A stretch of 64,000 nucleotides of DNA from the NCBI RefSeq assembly GCF_040412425.1, contig NC_089761.1, forward strand, positions 31,340,644 through 31,404,643. The letters are read 5' to 3'. The stretch is from Macrobrachium rosenbergii (taxonomy: Eukaryota > Arthropoda > Malacostraca > Decapoda > Palaemonidae). The notes beneath the pieces are model-generated. The model was not told where the DNA came from. It saw only the letters and a program-made list of their open reading frames with translations, and did not search any database. The position numbers and the translations under genes were made by a program. This document shows, piece after piece, positions 55,264 to 64,000 of this stretch (the first letter of the stretch is position 1; each line of letters opens with the position of its first letter).

Positions 55264-55668
55264 TTAGTTTTCTTTAAAAGAAAACTACTGTGCCAGCTTT
55301 GTCTGTCCGTCCGCACTTTTTTCTGTCCTCACTTTTTCTGTCCGCCCTCAGATCTTGAAAACTACTGGAGGGCTAGAGGGCTGCAAAATGGGATGTTGAT
55401 CATCCACCCTCCAATCATCAAACATACCAAAATTGCAGCCCTCTAGCCTCAGTAGTTTTTATTTTATTCAAGGTTAAAGATAACCATTATCGTTCTTCTG
55501 GCAACGATATAGGACAGGCCACCACCGGGCCGTGGTTAGAGTTTCACGGGCCGCGGCACATACAACATTATACCGAGACCACCGAATGATAGATCTATTT
55601 TCAGTAGCCTTGATTATACGCTGTAGCGGCTGTACAGGAAACTTTCTTCGGCGCATTTTTCACTTGTT
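55264..55668 (-). mobile_element. FB hairpin repeat, full length
   Basis: It opens with the perfect palindrome AGTTTTCTTTAAAAGAAAACT. Then come GTCTGTCCGTCCGCAC, the long hairpin (about 55365-55458), ACCACCGAATGATAGATCTA and TTTCTTCGGCGC. Confidence 0.95.
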
Positions 55669-55799
55669 TACTTAGCGTTAGCGCATTTGCGCAAAAGTTA
55701 TAATTTTCCTACGCCCTAAAAATTTTTTTATTATGATTATTAAATATATCTATATATTCATTTGTAAAGAAGAGTCTTTATATTAAGGGTAGAGAATCT

Positions 55800-55990
55800 C
55801 GCCCCTATGAAGAGGAGATATCCTTAGGGGCGTAGCGCCATCAGCGCACCTCGTGCGGTGCACTGTAGGCATTACTTAAGGTTCTTTGCAGCGTGCCTTC
55901 GGCCCCTAGCTGCAACCCCTTTCGTTTCTTTTACTGTACCTCCTTTCATATTCTCCTTCTTCCATTTTACTTTCCACCCTCTCCTAGAAA
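55800..55990 (+). mobile_element. S-family repeat, head half
   Basis: TTAGGGGCGTAGCGCCATCA, CACCTCGTGCGGTGCACTGT and CGGCCCCTAGCTGCAACCCC. It ends at CACCCTCTCCTAG. Confidence 0.9.
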
Positions 55991-56058
55991 AAGTGTTGTA
56001 GGAAATGTTTTGAAATTCTGATTTGTTATATAAAGACGGTGACACAATATACAAAGTT

Positions 56059-56059
<1 letters not shown>

Positions 56060-56108
<49 letters not shown>

Positions 56109-56283
56109 GGGGGGCGGAGGCAAAAGAGGATTTAGTGAACCCAATTCCGCTTCGGAAATAAACAACAAGTTATCGGAAAAGATTTCGTGCGGAGAGAGAG
56201 AGAGAGAGAGAGAGAGAGTTAAAATCACACTATACAAGAACAAAGACTTTAAGATAAAATGCACAGCTTAAAATAAAATACAA

Positions 56284-56336
<53 letters not shown>

Positions 56337-56406
56337 AATCATAATATACATGCATAAAGACAGTAAAACCAAATACAAAGTCTAGAGAGAGAGAGAGAGA
56401 GAGAGA
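56060..56406. repeat. Compound (GA)n array with AATACAAAGTT spacers
   Basis: GA tracts at about 56060-56106, 56192-56218, 56290-56332 and 56382-56406. The shorter spacers share AAATACAAAGTNTA and TTTTAATCATA-type words. Confidence 0.8.
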
Positions 56407-56699
56407 ACCTGCTTATGGCATTATTCACCTTGCGCGGCTCTTAATTGAATATTGCCATCACATGTTCGCCCGGAATTGCAGCTCTGCCGGCGATGACGCA
56501 ACACGAATGGTACATAATCCCCTCGGGGGGCGGGTTCCTAATCGCCGTATAAAACCCGGTAAGGGGTAGGGTCCCATTTTGGGGGAAATCTAGGCCTTTT
56601 CCGGCCATGGGACACAGGACCGGGGCGACTGTAGATACGGAAATTGGACCCCACTTTCGGCTTGGATATCCTAAATCTTACAGCATCATTGCGACTTGC
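56407..56699. other. Single-copy GC-balanced DNA, no gene seen
   Basis: No recognised domain. Confidence 0.4.
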
Positions 56700-57722
56700 T
56701 GCTTTCATCTGTAGATTGTTGGACGCATTCTGTAGATTGTTGGAAGCATTCTCTAGATTGTTGGAACATTCTGTAGATTGTTGGAAGCATTCTACAGAGT
56801 GTTGGAACATTCTATAGATTGTTGGAAGCATTCTGTAGATTGCTGGAACATTCTATAGAGTGTTGGAAGCATTCTGTAGATTGCTGGAACATTCTATAGA
56901 TTGTTGGAAGCATTCTGTGGATTGTTGGAAGCATTCTGTTGATTGCTGGAACATTCTATAGATTGTTGGAAGCATTCTGTGGATTGCTGGAACATTCTAT
57001 AGATTGTTGGAAGCATTCTGTGGATTGCTGGAAGCATTCTGTTGATTTTTGGAAGCATCCTGTAGATTGTTAGAAGCATTCTGTAGATTGTTGGAAGCAT
57101 TCTATAGATTGTTGGAACATTCTATAGATTGTTGGAAGCATTCTATAGATTGTTGGAACATTCTATAGATTGTTGGAAGCATTCTATAGATTGTTGGAAC
57201 ATTCTATAGATTGTTGGAAGCATTCTGTAGATTGCTGGAACATTCTATAGATTGTTGGAAGCATTCTGTGGATTGCTGGAAGCATTCTGTTGATTTTTGG
57301 AAGCATCCTGTAGATTGTTAGAAGCATTCTGTAGATTGTTGGAAGCATTCTATAGATTGTTGGAACATTCTATAGATTGTTGAAGCATTCTATAGATTGT
57401 TGGAACATTCTATAGATTGTTGGAAGCATTCTATAGATTGTTGGAACATTCTATAGATTGTTGGAAGCATTCTCTAGATTGTTGGAACATTCTGTAGATT
57501 GTTGGAAGCATTCTACATATTGTTGGAAGCATTCTGTAGGTTGCTGGAAGCATTCTGTTGATTTTTGGAAGCATCCTGTAGATTGTTTGAAGCATTCCAT
57601 AGATTGTTGGAAGCATTCTATAGATTGTTGGAAGCATTCTACAGATTGTTGGAAGTATTCTGTAGATTGTTTGAAGCATTCTGTAGACTGTTGGAAGCAT
57701 TCTGTAGGTTGTTGGAAGCATA
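56700..57722 (+). repeat. 20/21-bp minisatellite, ~50 units
   Basis: Units alternate between ATTCTGTAGATTGTTGGAAGC (21) and ATTCTATAGATTGTTGGAAC (20), giving 41-bp dimers over long stretches. A larger segment with GATTTTTGGAAGCATCCTGT occurs three times (about 57035, 57290, 57555). The seven-codon periodic frames are artefacts of the 21-bp unit. Confidence 0.95.
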
Positions 57723-58330
57723 ATCAATTAGGGCATTGATGCAAATATGGTTACGTTCTAATGATTGGCTAATTTGTCCTCAGTGTATTTTGTGTCAAGA
57801 TATTTTATTGTATGTATATATACATACGTATATATACAAATATCCTGAATTTACAATAGAAATTGTGTATAAACATTTGTCCGCAGTGTATTAGGTATTA
57901 AGAGATGATATCTCATCGTATGTATATATACGTACGTATATATACATACATATATATTCTGAATTTACAATAGAAATTATACATATATACACTTTGAATT
58001 CACATTAAAAGATGACAGTTTTTCCATGCATTTTAAAAATACATACATACATGCATACATAATAGAAACGATGGCGTCTCCGGGGCAAAGAGAACACGAG
58101 AAAATAATAATAATAATATAATAATAATAATAATAATAATAATATGGTAACAACGTCTGCGAGAACGGAATAACGGAAAAAAATAACGACGCATAATCTT
58201 TATGTTTACCCTTCGACGTGAATCTTCCAGTAATGAGGCCATTAATTGTTTTCGTTATTTTCAAGTTCAGTTCTTCGATCTTTTAGGGCGTTGTCAAGAT
58301 CGTCGTATAGGGCGTGTGACAAGGCGTGAA
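57723..58330. other. AT-rich DNA with small duplications, no gene
   Basis: TATATATACATACGTATATATAC-type palindromes with ATCCTGAATTTACAATAGAAAT occur twice (about 57810-57865 and 57920-57980). (AAT)n lies at about 58103-58143. Confidence 0.5.
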
Positions 58331-58334
58331 ATCT

Positions 58335-59345
58335 CCGGAAGACGTACCACGCTGACGTACCAAAATTGACGTACCAAGCTGAAGTACCATACTGACGTAG
58401 CATTGACGTGCCACGCTGATGTCCCACATTAACGTAACCCTCTGAATTGACATGCCACATTGACGTACCACTCTGAATTGACATGTCACATTGACGTACC
58501 CCTCTGAATTGACATGCCACATTGACGTACCACTCTGAATAGACATATCAAATTGGCGTACCACTCTGAATTGACATGCCACACTGACGTACCACGCTCA
58601 TGTACCACACTAACGTACCACATTGATGCTCTAGACTGACATGTTACACTGACGTACCATAATGACGTACCACCTTGATGTACCACACTGACATGTTACA
58701 CTGACGTACCATGGTGACGTACCACCTTGATGTACCACATTGACGTCACAACACTGACGTACCATAATGACGTGACTACACTGATGTACCATGTTGACGT
58801 ACCACACTGGGTTACTACACTGACGTACCACATTGACGTAACCACATTGGCGTACCACATTGACGTACCCCACGGATGTACCAAACCAAGGTACCACAAT
58901 GATGTGTACCACTGATCCACCATAATAACATACCATGCCGATGCACCACACTGATGAACTCCATTGGCGTATCACAATGAACTGACGTACGATACTGACG
59001 TACCAGTCTGGTGCACCATAAGGAAGTACCAGATTGCTGTACCTCACAGGCGTACCCCACTGACGTACCAATCTGGTGTACCATAAGGAAGTACCAGATT
59101 GCTGTACCTCACAGGCATACCCCACTGACGTACCAATCTGGTGTACCATAAGGAAGTACCAGATTGCCGTACCTCACAGACGTACCCCACTGACGTACCA
59201 CACTAACGTACTACATTGAAGTACCACACAAACATGTACCACACTAACGTACTACATTAACGTACCACAATGGCATAACTACGTAGACGTACCACACAAG
59301 CATACCACATTGACGTACCACACTAACGTTCCCAACTGACGTACC
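58335..59345. repeat. 15-bp minisatellite CTGACGTACCACATT with higher-order repeats
   Basis: Most units contain TGACGTAC or TGATGTAC. One full TGACGTCA is at 58741-58748. At about 58995-59195 a ~75-bp block (ACCAGTCTGGTGCACCATAA, AGGAAGTACCAGATTGCTGT) repeats three times. Val/Trp/Tyr-rich frames here are artefacts. Confidence 0.95.
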
Positions 59346-59744
59346 ACAACGACCCATTAAAAACTCCCGCTTGACACGGACGTGACAGGCGCCGGGAAAG
59401 GCAGAAGATTGCTTCACCACGCCTTAATAATTAATACCTACCTGTTGTATCTCTACGTAATGATGTGGGACCCGTTAAATAACGGGTGTACCCGGGTTCC
59501 CAGGTGCTCGCTCCTCCTGGTTAATTAGTAATGGACTTAATACCGTGTACTGGTACAAGGGAAATGGGAAATGTTCGTAACTTGTACTAATTGGAACATT
59601 TACGCTTCAATTAGCAATAATTGTATATTGTCGTACTGTCTAATGATTTACTTTGTTGTTAGTTGATTCTTGCTATGTACTTTTGCTAGTGAAGATGATT
59701 GCTTGGAAGTAGATACTGAATGCAGTCGATTTTACAGAAGATCT
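59346..59744. other. Single-copy DNA, partly GC-balanced, no gene
   Basis: 59380-59570 has CAGGTG, GGTTAATTAGTAATGG and CCCGTTAAATAACGGG (palindrome) and may be regulatory. No coding frame. Confidence 0.35.
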
Positions 59745-59746
59745 CG

Positions 59747-59748
59747 TC

Positions 59749-59830
<82 letters not shown>

Positions 59831-59927
59831 TAGGAAATAGATTCTGAATGTAGCCGATTTTATAGTAGCTTTCGTCTAAGGCTTATCGAAGGAAATATTG
59901 AAGGTGTGATTATAGAAATAACCTGTC

Positions 59928-59975
<48 letters not shown>
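59747..59975. repeat. Two (ATT)n tracts with duplicated flank
   Basis: ATT triplets at 59747-59830 and 59930-59975. The flanking word GATTCTGAATGTAGCCGATTTTA resembles GATACTGAATGCAGTCGATTTTA before the first tract. Confidence 0.9.
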
Positions 59976-60030
59976 ATACTCATAGTAGGATGAGTCTTAA
60001 AATGGAGAAATAAATCCACAGTTATGTACA

Positions 60031-60082
60031 TGTACAGATATTTAAAGATAAAACTACAATTTTATCTTTAAATATTTGTACA
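60031..60082. repeat. Inverted repeat, 23-base arms
   Basis: TGTACAGATATTTAAAGATA and its complement TATCTTTAAATATTTGTACA (one mismatch) flank a short loop. Confidence 0.9.
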
Positions 60083-60130
60083 TATGAATGCCTTTTACTG
60101 TAATACCACAGTATAATATGAAGGTAAGAT

Positions 60131-60280
60131 GGCCCATAAAACACTATTTGAACGTCGCAACCATATTATTTCGAGCACTTCCTTCTGTGCCGCTGTTCAC
60201 ATTTTACCAGTGAAGGAGGGCACAGAGGAAGTACCCGAAATATAATATGGTTGCAACGTTCAAATAGTGTTTCCCGGGCC
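60131..60280. mobile_element. Foldback (MITE-like) element, ~62-base arms
   Basis: The arms at about 60131-60192 and 60217-60280 pair: ACACTATTTGAACGTCGCAA with TTGCAACGTTCAAATAGTGT, CCATATTATTTCG with CGAAATATAATATGG, and CACTTCCTTCTGTGCC with GGCACAGAGGAAGTAC. The loop is about 24 bases. Confidence 0.8.
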
Positions 60281-60329
60281 TTTTTATCTATATATGTACA
60301 TATACATAAGTGTGGATTTGTTTCTCCAC

Positions 60330-60390
<61 letters not shown>
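60330..60390. repeat. (ATT)n microsatellite
   Basis: Uninterrupted ATT triplets. Confidence 0.95.
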
Positions 60391-60391
<1 letters not shown>

Positions 60392-60523
60392 GTGGAACTA
60401 CTAAAACTGCTAATATCATTAGTGCTACTTTTACTAAGGCAGAAGTTATTGTTCTAAATATACTGGAATTTGTTCTTAGTTGTGTTAAAGAAAAAATACA
60501 ACATTACCTTCCTTCTTTAATAC

Positions 60524-60585
<62 letters not shown>
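60524..60585. repeat. (GA)n microsatellite
   Basis: Uninterrupted GA dinucleotides. Confidence 0.95.
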
Positions 60586-60588
<3 letters not shown>

Positions 60589-60689
60589 ACATATTTCGTG
60601 ACTAACGGTATTTCATTTTATTTTCCTTCCAAGGAAGATGAATTTATTGTGGAAAAACAAACATGGACGACTGATCGACTTCATATTTC

Positions 60690-61222
60690 CGCGTTAGTTA
60701 AACTTGTTTGTGAATTAAACATGTTTGTAAGTTAAACTTGTTTGTGAATTAAACATGTTTGTAAGTTAAACATGTTTATAAATTAAACATGTTTGTAAGT
60801 TAAACATATTTATGCATGCTTATAAGTTGACCATGTTTATGTAAGTTAAACATTTTTATAAGTTAAAAACATGCTTATAAATTAAACATGCTGATAAGTT
60901 AAACATGTTTATAAGTTCAACATGTTCATAAATTAAACATGCTTATAAGTTCAAAATGTTTATAAATTAAACATTTTTATAAGTCAAATATGTTTATAAG
61001 TTAAATATGTTTGTAAATTAAACATATTTATAAATTAAACATGTTTATAAATTAAACATGCTCGTAAGTTAAACATGTTCATAAAATAAACATGCTTATA
61101 AGTTAAACATGATTATAAATTAAACTCTTTTGTAAGTTAAACATGCTCATAAAATAAACATGCTTATAAGTTAAACATGCTTATAAAACAAACATGTTTA
61201 TAAGTTAAACGTGTTTATAAAT
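60690..61222. repeat. 16-bp minisatellite ATAAGTTAAACATGTT, ~32 units
   Basis: Units vary as ATAAATTAAACATGCT, GTAAGTTAAACATGTT and similar. Confidence 0.93.
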
Positions 61223-61652
61223 TTCGAGAGCAACAACGTAGATAGGATAATAATTCTTTTCCTCTTTCATCCACTGGGGAAGTGAGTAGTTCCGTTTGCG
61301 TAGATAATAATAAATCTTATTTTTTTGGGGCCATCTGACCGCTGTCGTTAGTTCACATAAATTCATAAAACAAAAAGGAACACGATCGTAAATTCAGCAT
61401 CCAGACTTTCGATACAACCACGCAAATGGCTTCGCCATAAACCACTCTCTTTCGCTCTGTCGGAAATAACGAGTTGTTAGGGAGAGGAAGCCAATAATAA
61501 TATATACGTATAAAAAATATTTGGGTGCATAGAACTTACTGTACAGTAGCGTAATCTCCCATTTTATGAAACTGGTCTTCAAAAATCAATTACGTGCCTG
61601 TTTTTATTCACATTTTTCTTTTCCTTGTTTCTGAAAGCTATATATATGTGTG

Positions 61653-61655
<3 letters not shown>
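61223..61655. other. Single-copy DNA, no gene seen
   Basis: No recognised coding frame or repeat. Confidence 0.4.
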
Positions 61656-61657
<2 letters not shown>

Positions 61658-61734
<77 letters not shown>

Positions 61735-61747
61735 ATATATATAATTA

Positions 61748-61795
<48 letters not shown>

Positions 61796-61804
61796 ATCTA
61801 TTTC

Positions 61805-61872
<68 letters not shown>
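61658..61872. repeat. (AT)n then (CT)n
   Basis: AT tracts to about 61795, CT at about 61808-61870. Confidence 0.95.
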
Positions 61873-61999
61873 GGACAATCACTGTTATATCAATAAATTC
61901 GTTGAGTTTCAATACAATTTTTAGCCTATCCTCAATAATGACATTTATATTTCATAGAGATGAAATATGGAGGATATTGCTAATAAGGGGGTATTGAGC

Positions 62000-62001
<2 letters not shown>

Positions 62002-62083
<82 letters not shown>
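62002..62083. repeat. (AT)n microsatellite
   Basis: Uninterrupted AT dinucleotides. Confidence 0.95.
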
Positions 62084-62088
<5 letters not shown>

Positions 62089-62205
62089 TATTATTCAGGA
62101 AAATCGAAAGCAGGAAGAGAGTTCCCAATACTAGCAGTAGACAGACGTAAGCAACGACAATCAGAAGCTCCCTTATTGATGTGTGTACCCTAGCGGCCCA
62201 TACAG

Positions 62206-62288
62206 CAGAATTATACTCAGACCACCGAAATATAGATCGATTTTCGGTGGCCTTGATTATACGCCGTAGCGGCTGTACAGAAAACAGA
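62206..62288 (-). mobile_element. FB hairpin repeat, short fragment
   Basis: CAGACCACCGAAATATAGAT, TTTTCGGTGGCCTTGATTAT and GTAGCGGCTGTACAGAAAAC only. Confidence 0.9.
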
Positions 62289-62337
62289 CTCTCGCAACGC
62301 GAAAATCATCTCCCATTCCCAGTTACCTAAGGTTTTT

Positions 62338-62465
62338 TCATTGACCTCTACGCATTCCCAGATTCCCGATTCCTCCTTGGTCCCAACAGAAGCATTCTCC
62401 ATTCGTCTCTACGCATTCCCAGATTCCCGATTCCTCCCTTGTTCCAACCGAAGCGTTCTGCATTC
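62338..62465 (+). repeat. Two-copy ~63-bp tandem duplication
   Basis: CTCTACGCATTCCCAGATTC, CCGATTCCTCC and CAACAGAAGCATTCT/CAACCGAAGCGTTCT occur twice. Confidence 0.88.
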
Positions 62466-62809
62466 TAAACTGCTGTGAGAATGGGGAGACTACGCCGTTT
62501 CCAAATCTCGCACCTCTGATCGCTAATACAACGGCAGAAAGTGGGCCAGACTCTGTGCCTTTCAAACTGCAGACACGTTTGAATGGGGGAAACTCCACAA
62601 TGAAGCTCTCACTATGCCACCCCCCCTCCCCCCCACTAACCCTACCCCTCGCAATTCGGCCCGACTCGGTGTTATTTGCGCCCAGAGATTGCAGTCATTG
62701 TGTATCCTTGAATCTTTCCTCCCAGGTGAATTGCGGGGAAGAGCAAGTTTTCACCTGCGCTCCTGACCGATTGCCGCTTCGACGCCGGAGATTCTGATTG
62801 AAAGTGAAC

Positions 62810-62814
<5 letters not shown>
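62466..62814. other. GC-balanced single-copy DNA, no gene established
   Basis: An 80-codon frame (62555-62797) has no recognised domain. C-rich low complexity near 62620-62640. Confidence 0.4.
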
Positions 62815-62883
<69 letters not shown>

Positions 62884-63015
62884 GAGAAGGGATGCGTGAT
62901 CCTAATTAAACCTGGAAGAGGAGTATAAAATTACTCGTTTTGGAAGAAGGAATGCAACAATTGTGCCAGAAGGCAGATGAAAATTTGGTAATGGAACCGA
63001 AAGCAATGGAAGATT

Positions 63016-63071
<56 letters not shown>

Positions 63072-63188
63072 AGTGATCGTAATTAAAACTGGAAGAAGAA
63101 TAAAAATTATTCGTAATGGAAGAAAGGATAAAGGAATTGTGCGAGAAGGCAGAGGAAAATTTCGAGTTGGAACCAAAAACAGTAGAGA

Positions 63189-63238
<50 letters not shown>

Positions 63239-63401
63239 GACGCTTGGTCGTAATTAAAACTGAAAGAGGAATAAAAATGATTGCCACAGAAGGAGGAATG
63301 AAACAATTGTGCAAGAAAGCAGAAAAAAATTTGGGCATGGAACCGTTTATAAATGGAACCAAGAGTGATGGAGAATTCATCCAGAGAGAGAGAGAGGAGC
63401 G

Positions 63402-63441
<40 letters not shown>
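62815..63441. repeat. Compound tandem array: ~130-bp spacer plus (GA)n
   Basis: GA tracts at about 62815-62850, 63019-63068, 63196-63235 and 63383-63441 (the first passes into (GACA)n). Spacers share GTAATTAAAACTGGAAGA, GGAAGAAGGAATGCAACAAT, GTGCGAGAAGGCAGA and TTTGG(T/G)(A/C)ATGGAACC words. Confidence 0.92.
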
Positions 63442-63443
<2 letters not shown>

Positions 63444-63587
63444 GGCAACATTGCTCATTATTTTTTTAATTGTGATTATAACTATCAATATTACTGCTCA
63501 GGATTTGCATATATACAGAAGGAACAAGCCAGAGAGGCCATTAGCCCGCTGAACAAGTTCTCAAGGAACACAGTATTATTTAAACAC

Positions 63588-63999
63588 AAAACAAGTAAAA
63601 AATGTGCCGAAGTTTCTTCGGCGCAATCGAGTTTTCTGTACAGCTTATAATCAAGGCCACCTAAAGTAGATCTATCTTTCGGTGGTCTCGGTATAATGCT
63701 GTATGAGCCGCGGCCCATGAAACTTTAACCAAGGCCCGGTGGTGGCCTGGCCTATATCGTTGCCAGACGCACGATTTTGGTTAACTTTAACCTTAAATCA
63801 AATAAAAACTGCTGAAGCTAGAGGATTGCAATTTGGTATGTTTGATGATTGGAGGGTGGATGATCAACTTACCAATCTGCAGCCCTCTGGCCTCAGTAGT
63901 TTTTAAGATCTGAGGGCGGACAGAAAAAGTGCGGACAGAGAGAAGAGCGGACGGACAGACAAAGCCGGCACAATAGTTTTCTTTTAAAGAAAACTAAAA
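63588..63999 (+). mobile_element. FB hairpin repeat, full length, ends at the window edge
   Basis: GTGCCGAAGTTTCTTCGGCGC, GTAGATCTATCTTTCGGTGG, the long hairpin (about 63808-63905), GGGCGGACAGAAAAAGTGCG, and the terminal AGTTTTCTTTTAAAGAAAACT. Confidence 0.95.
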
Positions 64000-64000
64000 A

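Noticed and set aside
57431..57727. Seven-residue repeat protein
   Set aside because: The heptad periodicity comes from the 21-bp minisatellite and breaks wherever a 20-bp unit occurs.
58335..59345. CRISPR-like repeat array
   Set aside because: There are no unique spacers; units are contiguous and vary gradually. This is a eukaryotic minisatellite.

Overview
This window is eukaryotic and almost entirely repetitive. I find no host gene I can support. The landscape is dominated by very long (GA/CT)n, (AT)n and (AAT/ATT)n microsatellites, often separated by tandemly copied spacers, plus two dispersed short repeat families with more than ten copies each. This texture suggests a decapod crustacean genome, most likely a shrimp or prawn. 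That assignment is inference from repeat style; nothing in the window identifies a species.

The one protein-coding entity is a nearly full-length retroelement on the minus strand (about 30657-39805). It has two long terminal repeats of about 1.12 kb, a candidate tRNA-Leu primer-binding site, gag with two CCHC zinc knuckles, a DSG protease, reverse transcriptase with YMDD, RNase H, an HHCC/D,D35E integrase ending in a GPF module, and a separate last reading frame with a cysteine-bearing ectodomain, one membrane span and a short tail. The order gag-PR-RT-RH-IN-(membrane protein) is that of an env-carrying Ty3/Gypsy element (errantivirus-like endogenous retrovirus). The frames are broken at many points, but the LTRs differ mainly by one-base length changes in homopolymers. 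This points to a young insertion, with part of the breakage possibly coming from long-read consensus error.

Layout. 1-5.7 kb: AT-rich single-copy DNA, then CT and GA compound arrays. 5.8-11 kb: small tandem duplications, a duplicated NRF1-type palindrome segment, and two inverted minisatellites of a 15-bp unit that grew out of the end of a dispersed hairpin repeat. 11-20 kb: SINE-like copies, a ~190-bp degenerate satellite, trinucleotide and CT/GA compound arrays, and a GC-richer single-copy island at 14.8-15.3 kb. 20-30 kb: hairpin-repeat and SINE-like copies, a ~70-bp minisatellite with an inserted foldback element, a ~1.6-kb diverged palindrome, and a 32-bp minisatellite. 30.6-39.8 kb: the retroelement. 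40-49 kb: a cluster of SINE-like copies, a possible hAT end, a nested palindrome and a candidate solo LTR. 49-64 kb: minisatellites (8, 20/21, 15 and 16 bp units), AT tracts, tRNA-like SINE pieces and more hairpin-repeat copies.

Family names used below. 'FB' is the ~400-bp multi-hairpin repeat; its plus sense starts with the GCGCCGAAG palindrome and ends with the AGTTTTCTTT palindrome. 'S' is the ~300-bp SINE-like repeat; its plus sense ends in a (ATTCA)n-type tail.
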